DNA of 64,000 nt from Semisulcospira habei (Eukaryota; Mollusca; Gastropoda; Semisulcospiridae): the NCBI GenBank assembly GCA_036245525.1, contig BTPG01000004.1, forward strand, positions 233,848,847-233,912,846, given 5' to 3'. How positions within the stretch are numbered: position 1 is the first letter of the stretch; each line of letters begins with the position of its first letter. Below, one piece after another: positions 49,567-63,530 of this stretch. Both the position numbers and the translations under genes were made by a program. The notes under the pieces were generated by a model, which was not told where the DNA came from, ran no database searches, and saw only the letters and a program-made list of their open reading frames with translations.

Positions 49567-50006
49567 CTTTGTAGAAAAAGAACATTGAAATTGGTCCTTA
49601 AATATTAGCTACATAATGGTGTTTTGAGCTCTGTCTGTGCGCTGGGTTGTGTTTGTGACGCAGACATGTTTCCTTATGAAAGTTCCTAATGGATGTTCGC
49701 CATAAGACTCGTCCCTCCCCAGGTCAAGCAACAGTCATACAAGCAGGACAGTCTACATCGGGCCTGGATTTCCAGTGGGAAATACTGTGTTTCAATTCGT
49801 GGACTTAAGAGATCTTTTTCGTGTCTAAAATTGTATGTTTTAAAAACCTTTATGTGGACAGGAACACACATTACAGCAAAACAGTTACATTACAGTGTAT
49901 ATAGTAGATGCACGGCTTTTTGTGATCATGAAGGGTATCGGAAATCATTTGTGTATGGTTCCGAATCGCGAAATAGGCAGCCAGTCAATCAAATAATCTA
50001 TCAGTT

Positions 50007-50146
50007 AACAACTCACTCACTCACTCACTCACTCACTCACTCACTCACTCACTCACTCACTCACTCACTCACTCACTCACTCACTCACTCACTCACTCAC
50101 TCACTCACTCACTCACTCACTCACTCACTCACTCACTCACTCACTC
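50007..50146 (+). repeat. (CTCA)n microsatellite (copy 2 only)
   Basis: About 140 bp of perfect tetranucleotide in the block that does not match copy 1. Confidence 0.95.
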
Positions 50147-50498
50147 AGTCTTGTCTTGCCTTGTCTTGTCCCGGCCTAGCCTGGCCTGGCCTATCTATCT
50201 ATTTATCGTTCCAGGTGGTGAGGTCAGCACGTATTTGGTTCCGTGACTCCAGCTCTTTAATTCGAGGGCACGTCTGTGTCTTCTGTTCAAACATAATAGA
50301 GAACTCCGACAGCCTGGGACGTACGTTGTTTTTTCATCTGCTATGTATCTATTTTTACGTTACAGAGGACAAATCTAAAGAAAATCAGACAACACCCGTT
50401 TTATTTTTCCTAAACGTTGGGATTTGCGTAAGCTTGTGTGCGTTCTCAGCCTAATCAGGAACCCTGAGGGGTCAAGTCTTCCCTCATTTTCATCTGTG

Positions 50499-50587
50499 AA
50501 CCTTTGGCTGTCGGTAGCGCTTTTAGTCGCAATGATTTGTATAGGAATCTTCGCGACAAAAGCGCTACCGACAGCTAAAGGGCTAAC
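50499..50587 (+). mobile_element. Hairpin MITE, CTGTCGGTAGC family (better copy)
   Basis: gctgtcggtagcgctttt and aaaagcgctaccgacagc are exact complements, outside them aacctttg and taaagggctaa. The CCCTTT-type ends recall the TTAA elements. Confidence 0.6.
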
Positions 50588-50791
50588 ATTCCTGTGATCA
50601 CAAGGGTGTTCTACCAAGTGTAGACCTACAGAAGTAACAGTGCCGTCCTGGACAAAGCCGCGCGCATGGTCCGCACCTTCGCGCCATCACAGACCTTCAC
50701 GGCCAGCCTCGCCCTCGTGGTTACGTGGGATTGCGTGAGATGCACCCGCTACATTTGCCCTGTCTGGCCGTGTCACTCATGCACCACAGAC

Positions 50792-51299
50792 ATATGGTAT
50801 GGTATGGTATGGTATGGTATGGTATGGTATGGTATGGTATGGTATGGTATGGTATGGTATGGTATGGTATGGTATGGTATGGTATGGTATGGTACGGTGT
50901 CTCCAAGGCGCACATATCCATCTAATTAAAGATGCTCATGGCGCCGCCGTAGGGATGGAAGCTGGAGCTTTGAAAGCCTGCTGCTACTAAGCGCTACTTT
51001 ATGTGCAAACCTCCACCCGGCTATTAACTTCGGTGCATGTGAAATATTTCTGTTTCCATTTCACCGGCCCTACCGGGCCTTCTCCTTTCGATTAGTGGTA
51101 ATGGGATTTTTAACGTGCGCACTTGATTATGCGTGCTGTACACACGAAGGCGAGACAGGCACCGTAAGCCCAGTCTGTACGTAAATTTGACTCGATGGGA
51201 ATGAGGAAAAGTCCACATCCCATTCCTGCCCACCAGCGGATTCGAACCCGGGATCTTACGACTGCCAGCGCAGTGTCTTATCCACTAAGTTAAGTCCCC
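50792..51299 (-). mobile_element. tRNA-derived SINE with (ACCAT)n tail (copy 2 only)
   Basis: On the minus strand it starts GGGGACTTAACTTAGTGGAT, with B-box-like gggttcgaatcc at about 51240-51251, a body of about 290 bp, and ends in a pentanucleotide array (ATGGT on the plus strand, 50792-50893). Copy 1 is continuous across this point near 12010. Confidence 0.7.
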
Positions 51300-52772
51300 A
51301 CATAGCTGTAGGTACAATATGAGTCATTCTTTGCAAATGGTGACTGAGTTTCAGGGTCATTTTCAGGAAATCGGGAAAAGGCCATAATAAAATTAGATGT
51401 TTGTTGTATGCTTCAAATATCACATTATCAGCAAAAGCAACCTTGAGGCAATTAGTGCACAATAAAATAATGGTTTTTATTCTTGATTGTTTTCGATTTT
51501 AGCACACAAAATGGCAGCTCAAAAGTGGAACAGCAACCCCTCACTTTGTTTACGATCTGTTTTGGTCAGTTAGTGTTTCAGCAAACATTGTGCCATGTGT
51601 TCGTTCCTTATATGTACTTATAAACAACCTGCTGTTGTTGGATAGCGCTTCTGTGAAAAAAGGGGTAACTTGCATACTGGTGGTGTCACAAAGACGGGTT
51701 CGTAAATTGAATCTTGAGCAGACGACAGAAACTATCCAAGCCAGCATGTTTGCATTGTTTATTACTTGTGAGTTTAAAAAGGGTTGCTTTCAAGAAGTAG
51801 AAGCTAATAAAACAATTTTATGTCTCTCAAAAGCTTATTTTAGAGTGTCGCGTCACATCCTCGACGTAGGTTTTCTTTCGACGATTTTTTGCAAGGACGG
51901 CATTTTTCAAACGTCAGCACAAGGCCAGTGGTTTGTGTATGACACATCAAAACATTAATGACGCTTTGCGGCAGAAGTTTCACGTTTTGCGTCCGTTGGG
52001 CCACAAAACTGTGACGTATCACACTCCTTTGTGCGCCATTTGCAGTTTACTTCTGACCAAACGTTTTCGACTCGATCTCTATAATCGTTTCGAATTGGCT
52101 GTTTTCTGCATTATCTTGGGCTAAGGTGAGTTACTGAACTTTAAGAAATGACTAATTCATGCGATTAAGGGGAAGAAATTGATAACAGTTCGTTTATTGT
52201 GCCCTAGGATGATAATTTGATGGGACTTCAGTGATCTGTGCTCTAGTTTTCAGTCTTGTCACGTGTTGTGTAGGTTACTTCCAAATGATGTGTTCGACGT
52301 TATTGTGATACACTGAAGTTGTGTTGTTTTTTTCCATTCGTCTTTGATGAACACATTTTGCATCACATTTCTGACGATACAGCATTTCATTGTTTGTTTT
52401 GACGAATATTCATCGAAACGTTATTTTTGGTAACTTACATCAATCAGACACGATGACAGCGACGCACGCTTCCATGTTACTTCCGGTTCGTGTAGCATTG
52501 GCTGCAGGTTAAAGATTTTCTGATTTTTTTTTTCAAATTTCATTGTTTTTGACGATCATGGTGAGAAACTTTCCCCTTCTCGCTTTTTTACGGCTTAGCT
52601 TTAGTAGATGTTTAAGTTCAGCTTAAAATAGTTTAAACAGTTTTCGATTTGATTGATTTTGGTCACCTGCACTATGTGTGACATCGGTTTGAGTTTTTTG
52701 TTCAAATGTTCAATTCCATTAAACTGTCATAACTGTTGATTACGTTCAAGATATTTCTATTTCTGTTTTCAG

Positions 52773-52863
52773 ATCAAGGACGTCAAAGCTGAAAAGAAGG
52801 CGGCTCAAGGAAACAACACGGCGACTTCTTTGCATATCCAGACATCCCAGATGAATCCATAGT
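52773..52863 (+). CDS. Possible short terminal exon (copy 2)
   Basis: Counterpart of 13531-13621. An upstream segment ends in a strong donor, ctaag|gtgagt (about 52125), weaker in copy 1 (ctaat|gtgagt). Function unknown. Confidence 0.3.
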
Positions 52864-53317
52864 TGTTTTTTGAGGAGATTCAGAGGGTCCTACCAGAGCC
52901 TCGATATGACCGTCGTGGACATTTCTCATTCGAAGCATGACTGTTCCGCATAGAAAATTGCTTTGTAAAATTTCTTTGAGTTGTGTGGTGCTCTTGTAGT
53001 GAAGTTCAGAAATTAATTTTTGTTTTGTTTTGTTTTTTATGTCTGTAATGTTGAACTTCTCTTTCCCTCACTTTATTCTCCTAATTGTTCTTTTTATTAT
53101 TGATTTTTTTCTTTCTTCTATAAATAAAGCCTGCCTTGTGAATATTTAACATCTTTAAAATAACTTTGTGGACGATTGGTTAATTTATCCACAAGTGCTG
53201 TGACTGTTAAGCATGATTCAAGCCGACCCTGGCAGCATTCCGATTAAATCACTTTTTGTCCTAGTTTGGCGTCGCACATCATGCAGGTTACCATATTATT
53301 TTGCATTGTTTTGTGGG

Positions 53318-53321
<4 letters not shown>

Positions 53322-53371
<50 letters not shown>

Positions 53372-53372
53372 T
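53322..53372 (+). repeat. (ATT)n microsatellite (copy 2 only)
   Basis: About 50 bp; copy 1 has only 'tttattattgag' at the matching site (14098). Confidence 0.95.
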
Positions 53373-54028
53373 TATTGAATTATGCACTGGAACAATTCAG
53401 CGTACTTTATCTGACTCAACTCTATAGAGAGAATATGTGACAGGATTATTAAAACTTAGTTGTGATAATTGAGTACACCAGAACAAGTTTTGTTTTGATG
53501 GTAACCTGCAAATGGCGTCACATGTTTATGCCGTTCCCACGCACTACGTATTGGACTTCAGCATTTCCAAAGTCATATAAATGGAGTATAATTGGTGTGT
53601 TTTAATTGGATACAACATCGGAAATCACACAACTAGTTTCTAGATTTCACAAAATATCATATCCCGTCCCAGTGTGTGCAGGTAACCCTTTTAGCACCCC
53701 CTCAAATGAAATTGCTCTGACGCCCAAACCATCACAGGTACTGAATATTTGGTTTTTACTTCAGGTAACCGACAAAATCAACTTCAGAAAGTATATATTT
53801 AATGAGCCTTATATATAGTTTAGAATTTGGCTGGTTTTTCATCTTTTTGTCACCATTAGCAAAGAAAGACTCATATTTATAAACTAAATTACCCTAGTCC
53901 AAAACAAAAGTCTAAATTTTCTAAATTCTGTCTGACTTTTTACTGAATCACCACTGAAATAATGATATGACTGGATTAGATACTGATCGATTAACTGACT
54001 GACGACTGACTACCAGAGCGACCTATGG

Positions 54029-54049
54029 CTTGCTTGCTTGCTTGCTTGC

Positions 54050-54114
<65 letters not shown>

Positions 54115-54142
54115 CGATCGATCGATCGATCGATCGATCGAT

Positions 54143-54229
<87 letters not shown>

Positions 54230-54270
54230 GTGGGTGGGTGGGTGGGTGGGTGGGTGGGTGGTTCGATCGA
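54029..54270 (+). repeat. Compound (GATT)n(GATC)n(GATT)n(GGTG)n
   Basis: Long tetranucleotide tract at the site where copy 1 carries the LINE 14765-16394. Confidence 0.95.
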
Positions 54271-54368
54271 TCTGTCGAGCAAATGGTTGATTAACTAGGA
54301 TTATTGTCGTGCTTCTATCGAAGGCTTTACCACGTTGCCACGTTGAGAACCACAGACTCGATATCAGA

Positions 54369-54665
54369 CTCTCTTGGCTTGACTTCGCGAACGAAGATTT
54401 TATAGGAGTTGCCCACGACGTCTGCAGGCCTGTTCGTGGCTGCGGAGGCCAATCCGGGACAGGCCGGTTCGACCGCAGTGGCTGCAGGGGGAGGTATGGC
54501 CAGGGTTCTGAGTTGCGGCATCTCTGTTTTTTCTCCTGAGCCGCTTGTCCTTAAGGCTAGCTCTGCGAGAGTCCTCTAAGGAGACAGCTGCCTTGTAAAT
54601 GGTGGAGCGCCAGGTGTCACGGTCCACGGCAAGCGAAGACCACTGGTGGTGGTCGATTTGGCAGG
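54369..54665 (-). mobile_element. Short 3' fragment of the 18645-type LINE (copy 2 only)
   Basis: About 297 bp containing the family's 3' end (cttggcttgacttcgcgaac on the plus strand) and the C-terminal zinc-finger-like codons. It is a severely 5'-truncated insertion, absent from copy 1 at about 16668. Confidence 0.85.
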
Positions 54666-55537
54666 CCACAGCGAAATAACAACCTGACTCACACACAGTC
54701 TAGTCATAACTAACGATCTGGGTCAGTCTCGAATCCACGTACACTTTATCAGCTGAGCTATCTCGACACTCGTTACTATTAAGAACAATGACAACAACCC
54801 GAAAGAAAAAAAAACCCCGCAACAGTAAAGCGGTGCACACGACACTACAGCACTGCGCGGGCGGTGTCAGTGTGAGCATTCACTTCAAGAATTACAGACG
54901 TCTCGGAAACGCCATAACAGGTAAGGGGCTGTCACACACAGACTTTATTTTACGTGAGATACATGTGTGTGGGTGTGGACTATACGGCTCTATGAAACGT
55001 TTTTGTTCAAGTGCAGCATTCGCTTATACAAAACATTATGTTGAATTTTGCACTGAAATTGTCGTTTAGCGAAGGCACTTAATGAGGTACGTGTTTTCGC
55101 AGACATTACGAATGTTACCAAAGTTTGATGTTCTCAACACGAGGACACGAACACTTATCTATTTAGTCTTTGGCTGTCTTTTGGCCAGTTTTGGAGAGAG
55201 GTCGACCATGATATTTCACGAGTAGTTCCAAAATTACCTGTTAGTAAGCGCACTCGTGAACTATCAGTCCTGTTCATCTCCTGTTGTAGGGTGACAGAGC
55301 TAAATCGATCTTATCGAGTCATGTGTGTCAGTATGTACCTAGAAGATCTAGGTCAGCACAGCCTTTCATGTGTATTGCTTTAGTGCACCGTATTTGTCAA
55401 GTTTAATTTATCACTTTGTAAGCGATCTGCAGGCGACACACTAGCTGCGTGTTATAACAGGGCAAAACCTCAGGCTACGATTTCTGAGGAACAGTAAACC
55501 ACAAGCGGGGTTCATTGAATCACAGGCCGACTAGGCA

Positions 55538-55539
<2 letters not shown>

Positions 55540-55598
<59 letters not shown>

Positions 55599-55605
55599 TG
55601 TGTGT
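55540..55605 (+). repeat. (TG)n microsatellite (copy 2)
   Basis: Joins sequence matching 17528 on the left to sequence matching 24457 on the right. Confidence 0.95.
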
Positions 55606-55999
55606 GTCCGTGCGTGCGTGCGTAGGTATGTGTATGCGTGCGTTCGTCCGTCCGTGAAGGCAGGCGGGCGAGCGGGCGTGCGCGAATGTGACACAAGACA
55701 AAGATTGCAGATTTAGAATATATAGATATTCAGGTTCTGATAGTGTCTCGGTAGAACAACTGTCGTTGTTTTCATCCCTACGTCACACGACTAATTTCTT
55801 TAGCGCAAACTGTACCACATGACCGAGCTACAAAAACCCTTGTAGCGACAAATGGCGGACTTCTTGTAGCCCTCTTTGTGACGCGTCTGCGATGCGCGTT
55901 TTGTTCTTTAAAAGATCACCAAAACGTTCTAAAGTAAAAAGTTATTTAGTGTTGTTCGAAACAACAAGCACACCACTGGAGATGGCAACGTCATGAAAT

Positions 56000-58325
56000 A
56001 TTTTAAATTGTTTTCTTCCCTACGTCACACGACCAGTAAATGTAGCGCAAACTGTACCATGTGACCGTGATATAAAAACCACTGTAGCGAAAAATGGCGG
56101 ACGTTTTAGAGCCCTCTCGATGACGCGTTACGACCTCGTTTTCGAGTCTTGATAGCAACTCGGTTCGATAAAATAGCAGAAAAAAACGCACTAAAGTAGT
56201 CCTATTTGACGTAATACACATCATCTGCCTTATTTTTTACGACATGAGGAACCAACTAAACAATATTTCACCACTAATTACACAGCGCAAACAGCAAAAG
56301 CCTTCCACCGAGACATTTTCAAAGTTCGGGAAACCACGGAACAAAAATAGCTTCCGAGTTTTTTTTTTAACCAATCAGAGACACAATCCTTGCAAACCGG
56401 CAACACACTGTCGTCTGCTCAACCACCAACAGGCAACATGCCACAATTTCACCAAAGTACAGAGCAACAAATTCAAGAACTAAAACGAAAATACACACCC
56501 AGCAACACTATACACAAAGCACGCTATTACCAAATTTTCACGTCACTCAATGCGGGACTATCTGAAGAAAAACATCTCCCGAATTTTCGACGACTATCTG
56601 ACATCATGTTTACGCTGTAAAATAAAATCTTACCTTAAAATCCATCTCAGCACTAGTCCTGCTGTTAACAACGAGCGTTTTGTTTTGGTATTTTTCCAGA
56701 TATCCCAACACACATGACATTTTAGGATATAACAACGACAATCTGCTGCACACTCGAAGCATCCCCTTCTGTCATCTTGAATCTAACAGCACGAGGCACC
56801 ATGCTAACTTGCACAAGCTGTCACATCAGTGGTCAAATGCCGATCGCTTCATCAAAAAGTTCTTAATTTTTCTGAATCACACAGCAGTCAAGAAGCACTG
56901 TCACTGTAATACTTTAACGACCTTTTGTAGACATTGCAGCTTGAATCATTCTGTACACAAGACAAGATTAGCTTTTTACTCGCGAAAACAAGACTTGCTC
57001 TTCGCACCGAATCATGATACGTCACACTCTGGGAATCCCCGGCAGAACATGTATATTCAATGGTGTCACCTATCCGCCACAGAAGCGGCCGTCTTCATAA
57101 ACCGGATTTTTTTCTAAACAATAAACGGAGGAAGGAAAACAAATACGTTATTGTTTTCCTCCCTACGTCACACGACCAGTCACTTTAGCGCAAACCGTAC
57201 CATGTGACTGTGATATAAAAACCCCTGTAGCGAAAAATGGCGGAATTTGTGTAACCCTCTCTATGACGCGTTATGACCTCGTTTTCGAGTCTTGATACCA
57301 ACTCGGTTCGACGAAACAGCATAAAAAAGCACGAAAGTAGTGCTATTTGACACAATAAACATCCTCTACCTTATTTTTTACGACGTCAGGACCCAATGTA
57401 AACAACATTTCACCACTAATTACACAAAGCAAATAGCAAAAGCCTTCGCCAAATCCATCGCATCGCCATGCACCGAGCATTTTCAAAGTTCGGGAAACAA
57501 CCGAACAAAAATAGCTTTCGAGTTATTTTTAACCAATCAGAGACAGCAAATACAGCATACGTTGTAAAGAACACACTGACGTCTGCTCAGCCGGCAGATT
57601 TCAATATTACCAACATACCACGATTTCAACAAAGCACCGAACAACAAATTCAAGAACTAAAACAAAAATACGCACCCACACACACGATAAAATCTAACAA
57701 CACAGCAGTTTAAGCTCTTCGTGATTACCTCAAAGAAACTAAGCAAGATCAGTGTTGATTTCGATTTGTTTGAAAACAAAAAACTGAATGCGGTCCGTTC
57801 ACTATCTGACCTCATGTGAACGCTGTAAAATGAAATCTTACCTTAAAATCCCTCTCAGCAGCAGTCCTGCTGTCAACAACGAGCGTTCTTTGGTATTCCT
57901 TTGCAGATATCCAAACGCACATGAGACTTTAGAATAAAACAATGACAATGAGCTCCACACTCAAAGCATGCCTTTCAAAAGCACAAGGCGCCATGCTAAC
58001 ACGAACATGCTGTCACAAGGTCAAATGCCGATCACTTCATGTCAAAGTTCTTAATTTTTCTGAGTCACACAGCAATCAAGAAGCACTCTTCTGTGTCACT
58101 GTCATACTTTGACGACCTTTTGTAGGCATTGCAGCTTGAAACATTCTGTACACAAGCAAAAGAAATAAACTTTTTACTTTCGATGTTAGCGCTTCACACA
58201 GAGTCATGCTACGTCACACTCTGTCTCGTAAGGGAATGGGAATCCTTGGCAGAACATGTATATTCAATGGTGTCACCTATCCGTAAGAGAAGCGGGCTTC
58301 GTCAACTGGATTTGTTCTAAAGAAT
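56000..58325. repeat. Nested tandem duplication of ~1.15 kb (copy 2)
   Basis: The segment from tccctacgtcacacgacc (56018) through 'aacaacgagcg' and 'agaagcactg' to the foldback MITE is repeated from 57164. Copy 1 has one version (from 24868), with two solo LTRs inserted in it. The first copy-2 unit is the more diverged of the two. Confidence 0.65.
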
Positions 58326-58335
58326 ACACGGAGGA

Positions 58336-58508
58336 ATGAAAACAAATATGTTATTGGTCGGAGGGGTTCGCTGCACTGACCCTTGTAGGACTGAGGGAGG
58401 TCAAAGGAATCATTGTACCCCTCAGGCCTTCGGGGTACAATGATTCCTTTGACCTCCCTCAGGCTTACAAAGGTCCGTGTAGCGAACCCCTCCGACCAAT
58501 AACTTATA
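58336..58508 (+). mobile_element. Long foldback MITE 1 (copy 2)
   Basis: Counterpart of 28306-28492, with a fuller right arm (ctcaggcttacaaaggtccg) than in copy 1. Confidence 0.7.
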
Positions 58509-58610
58509 TTACGTCATAAGTCTATTATGTATAAATGTATATTCCTTTGACGTCAGTCATGTCTGGCGTGATCTAGGTCGGAAGATTTCTTCTTGATTTC
58601 TCTTTGTGGA

Positions 58611-58790
58611 GGAATGAAAACAAATACGTTGTTGGTAGCAGGGGCTTGCTGCATGGACCCTTGTAGGCCTTCGGGAGGTCAAAGGAACCATTGTACCCCT
58701 TCGGCCCTCGGGGTACAGTGGTTCCTTTGACCTCCCTCAGGCCTACAAGGGTCCGTGTAGCAAACCCCTGCTACCAATAACTTATATTAT
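58611..58790 (+). mobile_element. Long foldback MITE 2 (copy 2)
   Basis: Counterpart of 28590-28817, without the partial flank duplication. Confidence 0.7.
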
Positions 58791-58993
58791 ACAATATAAT
58801 GTGCAGAGCTCAGCTGACGTGCACTGTCTCCAGGTGGTACAGAACAAATACGTAGTCAGGTTCAGATTGAGTCAGGTAGGATAGCCGTAATAATAAGCGC
58901 AGTTAACAGAGATTAACTGATGTGATGGAGATCTTGTGAACTTTGTTGTTAGTTTATGAACTTTCTTGATTATTCTTCATGGGCTAGTTGTAC

Positions 58994-59390
58994 TTAACCC
59001 CTACACTGCCAGCGGACGTAGATTGTGTTTATGAAATCATCGTTAATTCAGCGTCAGAGATCCCAAGCCGTCCGAGAAACGTGGATACAAAGGATACAAC
59101 TAGTGTCAAGCCGTCCAGAAACGGGGATACAAAGGATACAAAGAAGTGTCAAGCCGTCCAGAAACGTGGATACAAAGGATACAAAGAAGTGTCAAGCCGT
59201 CCAGAAACGTGGATACAAAGGATACAAAGTAGTCTCAAGCCGTCCGAGAAACGTGGATACAAAGGATACAAAGTAGTGTCAAGCCGTCCGAGAAACGTGG
59301 ATACAAAGTACTGCCAGCAAGAAGTATAGATCCTCATGAGCCCCCGCAATTGCGGGGGCTCATGAGGATCTATACCTCTTGCAGTAGGGT
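58994..59390 (+). mobile_element. TTAA palindromic MITE, copy E', with more internal repeats
   Basis: Counterpart of 29026-29350 with about five full 44-bp units plus a partial, against three in copy 1. The hairpin is at 59318-59384, upstream of the copy-2 TRIM-like pseudogene. Confidence 0.7.
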
Positions 59391-60363
59391 GGTGTTCAAT
59401 TGCTGTTGCTTCATGGACTTTGTTGCAGGCTGTTGCTGGTCAGTACAAGTGACGTCACTCAAGTCCAGTAATGGCGACTGCCCAGCCTGCCCTGACCGAG
59501 TGCCCGGTGTGTAGCGAGCACTACACGGACCCCAAACTGCTGCCCTGTGCACACCGCCTTTGTAGACGGTGTGTTGTGTCATGGCTGCGGCAACATCCGG
59601 GTACCGGCCACCCCACGTGCCCTCTGTGCAGACGACACATCACGACAGTCTCAGGTTTGTTATGTTTATAATTGTAGTCAGTCAAAATCAGACTGTAAAA
59701 TCGGGTAGGGAAGAGAAAACGTCTTATTTCTTTATAGACCAGAAGTCATAGATATATAATTGTTCATGACGTAATAAATGTATGTCGGCAGAGCAAATCA
59801 AGTACAACCCGACTAAGATGGCACAGTTTCCAGTACAAACGTCGTGCATGCCTTATGTGGTGCACTCCAGATCCTTTATTGAAGAAGAAATAATAAATAG
59901 ACTGCTGAGTTCGTATCAACTAGTGCTTCAGGAGATGTTTTTACACTAAAATAAGTGAAGTGTTTTCTTTTTTCACAGCCGGTACATCTGCTGAGAGCGT
60001 GGCTGACCAGCTGCCTTCTGACGAAACAATGACCGCTCTTGTCACGTAAAGTGCGCGAAAGCCCTAGAAGGGCCAAACAGCTGCGCTGGATGTGGCAAGA
60101 GTGCTGCATCTGATTTCTGTCTTCAGTGCTGGGAGAAGTACTGCCCTTCGTGCAGCAAACTCCATACCAACATGGCTGTAGCAAGGCACCACACAGTCAG
60201 CGTTTTGTCTGCACTCACGCCTCAAGACCTGATGGCCAGCAGACGCCGCATGTGTGAAACACACCCTAGTAACCAGGCGGACGTGTTCTGCGCCACTCAC
60301 CGAACCGCCATTTGTGTCACATGTTCCACTACGTCACACCGGAAATGTGACGACATCATTGAG

Positions 60364-60625
<262 letters not shown>

Positions 60626-62399
60626 TCCTCAAATAATGAAGAAACACGAGTTCCTCTTAGCTGTAAGAGTATCATGTCTTGTGTCATGAAGCGTTTGACC
60701 TTTCCTTCAATAATGAAATGCAGAATGATTTTTGCAGGTGAAGTTTGCAGGGAAACAAATTCGTCAGGCCGTGAGAGAGAAACTGACAGAACACAGAAAA
60801 TGGCCGACACTAACAACCAAACAATCAGGGCCCTGAAGCGTCAGAAATCGCTAACTGACGCCTGGTGCGAGCGAGAAATACAGAGAGTGACTGCTGTTCG
60901 CCAGCGTGTGTTGAAATCTTTGGACGCGGGCATTGACAAGATGATGACTGACATTAACAGAACTGCGTCCAGGGAACATCAGGAGATCCAGTCCCGCATT
61001 GACGCACTCTCTGATCAGCTGGGTTACCTTGGCAATCACATGTGAGTGCTTTTATCCAGTTCTATTTGATGGTCTGTGATTTTGGACTTAACGGCTGGAG
61101 ACCGTCACACTAATGTACAAAGCATGCTATATCTTCACTGAAACCTATATGTACCACCAGATCAAAACTAGGTTGTTTTCCTTGCTTTTGCAGAAAGTTA
61201 CTGGAAGAGGAAGAGACAATGGCGGCCGATTGTGATCTCCTTACCGTGGGAACCTCGCTTCTTGCCAGAGTCGCCTCGCTTACATTAGACGATGACGTCA
61301 CCGGCAATGATGCGTCAATAAAATATTGCGTGGCCATGTTTGATGAGGCCCACGTCAGTCGTCTGGAAAAGGAGCTCAGGGAGATGTGGTCCACACAACA
61401 GTTGACGCGTGATGAACTGCGGGGTAAGCAATGTCAAGGTGTTAGTCGTGTACTGTATACCTTGTCCTTGTCGTGAGCTGGCCATTGGGTGCAATACGGA
61501 AGGGGGAAGAGATCTAGTCCTTTGTCTACATGCTGGTCCTGCCTTCAGTGATTGGTTGGTTGGTTGGTTGGTTGGTTGGTTGATTGATTCATTCATTCAT
61601 TCATTCATTCATTCGTTCATTCATTCATTCAGAGAAGAACCCAACGGAGAAAAAACACGCTTAGAAAATAGACCAACAAACAAGTATAGAATTTGGTCGC
61701 TACTTATCTTGTCAGCGAAGAAGAAAAGTGGCAACTAAGCGTGTTTGTTTCTCCGTTGGGTTCTTCTCTTCATTTTACACGCTTGGCGGTCACCTTTTTG
61801 GTCTGGAATTCATTCATTCATTTGTTCGTTCTTTAGTTCGTTGGGAGCATGGGAGCTGAGAAGGTAAACATTTCGACTCTCGTCCAGAATGTCGCACGTT
61901 CGAACAAAGCTGGCGTCATAATTTGTTCAGACTCTTTTTGGTGCCCCGTCTCTGAAATCGCCTTCAATGTTAAAAAAAAAAAAAAAAAACACTTTCGTTC
62001 GTTCATCTCTCTATTCATCCGTCCGTGCGTTCGTTTCGCATGTTCGTTCGGTTGTTCGTTAACTCATTCATTTATCAATGCATCCATCCACCCATCCATT
62101 CACCCAACCGTCCGTCCCTCCATCCATCCGTCCGTCCATGAGAACTAAATCATGCCATGTACCACTTTCAGACAAAGCGTTCCCACAACAGGAAAAACGC
62201 CGTGTTCTCCTCCTTTACCCTGGGATCATGACACAGACCAGCACTGCCGCCGACACGCGTGACTCAGACCCGTCCTGTCCTAGTGAGGACGTTGTGGACC
62301 GTGAGCCGGACTACGAGCTGAAGCAGTCCCCTCGCGATAAGGTAAACGGATTCTGCTTTATTGCAGACAATCACAATGCAACGTATTTACTGTATAAGA

Positions 62400-62616
62400 T
62401 TAACCCCTTCCCTGCCACTGGACGACTGTATTATTTCTGAAGTCTTTGTTCATTCAGCGACCAAACGCCACAACCGTCTGAAGGGAACATGAATACACAT
62501 TGGCCTCAGCAAGAGACATAGATCCTCATAAGCCCCTGCAGTCGCGGGGGCTCATGGGGATCTACGTCTCTTGCAGTGGGATCGTGTTCACGTTTTCTCG
62601 GCAGTGAAGGGGTTAA
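62400..62616 (+). mobile_element. TTAA palindromic MITE, copy F' (copy 2)
   Basis: Counterpart of 32287-32498, with intact TTAACCCCTTCCCTGCC and GGCAGTGAAGGGGTTAA ends. It is the clearest full-length member at 217 bp. Confidence 0.78.
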
Positions 62617-62744
62617 TTCTGCCCTGATTTGGCACAGGCAGCATGTCCATTTTTGTGAAAAGAAGTTTTTATTGTAAAAAAATGAAAATGTAGCTCTCCT
62701 CAGAAAGGGACTATTGTTAACAAGTTGAGAAGAATGTCATCGGG

Positions 62745-62820
62745 CCGACGTCAGACTAAGTTGGTTCGTTCATGGCCGTGCGCGGGTCAACTCAGTCAGA
62801 CGTCGGCCCGAGGGCCTTTT
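62745..62820 (+). mobile_element. GC-rich foldback element, related copy in TRIM-like intron 5
   Basis: gggccgacgtcagactaagt pairs with actcagtcagacgtcggccc around a centre with gccgtgcgcggg. The copy-1 equivalent (32632-32690) is more decayed. Confidence 0.55.
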
Positions 62821-63323
62821 GCTCACTGAGTTCTCCCAGTCATCTTAGTCCTTCTACTTTGCTCTCTACAGAGGGTCATAATGTCAGTGTGTAGACGTGG
62901 CCTGGCCAGCGGGCAGACAGTGAAAAGCAACATGGAGAAAGCCCTGACCGACCTCTCACCGGGGCCACACGCTGTGATCTGGGGTGTGTCAGTACTGTCT
63001 GACCGCCATTCACCCACAGTCAAGGCCAAGTGGGAGTCACTCACTGTGGACTGTTACTGACCAGGAAGCCAAGAGGTTGCTCCAGCCTTTCCCTGCGGAT
63101 AAACTGATCGCCCAGTTCATGTCATTTGACGATGAGAGTGAGTTAGATGTAGAGGAGTATTTGTCACGTGCATCTCATGATATCCGGAGTGTGGTACAGG
63201 AGGCCGGGGGACGGTGGTCCGTGTATCTGAAGGATAAAGCAAAGACCGCTGCTGAGGTAGACTGGTTGTGTTCTCTTACAGCACAGTCAAACTTATAACT
63301 CGACAGTGGCACACACACCGTTT

Positions 63324-63530
63324 CATCATCTCATCTTGGCTTGACTTCGCGAACGAAGATTTTATAGGAGTTGCCCACGACGTCTGCAGGCTTGTTCGTG
63401 GCTGCGGAGGCCAATCCGAGACAGGCAGGTTCGACCGCAGTGGCTGCAGGGGAAGGTATGGCCAGGGTTCTGAGCTGCGGCATCTCTGTTTTTTCTCCTG
63501 AGCCGCTTGTCCTTAAGGCTAGCTCTGTTT
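63324..63530 (-). mobile_element. Short 3' fragment of the 18645-type LINE, 11-bp target duplication
   Basis: acacaccgttt at 63313-63323 and 63531-63541 flank about 207 bp of LINE 3' end. It inserted 26 bp after the TRIM-like pseudogene's terminal stop and is absent from copy 1. Confidence 0.88.

Noticed and set aside
49693..50454. 253-codon open frame including S-L-T-H repeats
   Set aside because: Most of it is a (CTCA)n microsatellite; the part shared with copy 1 (10931-11170) is not kept in frame.
50666..50990. Open frames reading W-Y-G-M-V repeats
   Set aside because: Translation of the (ATGGT)n tail of a SINE.
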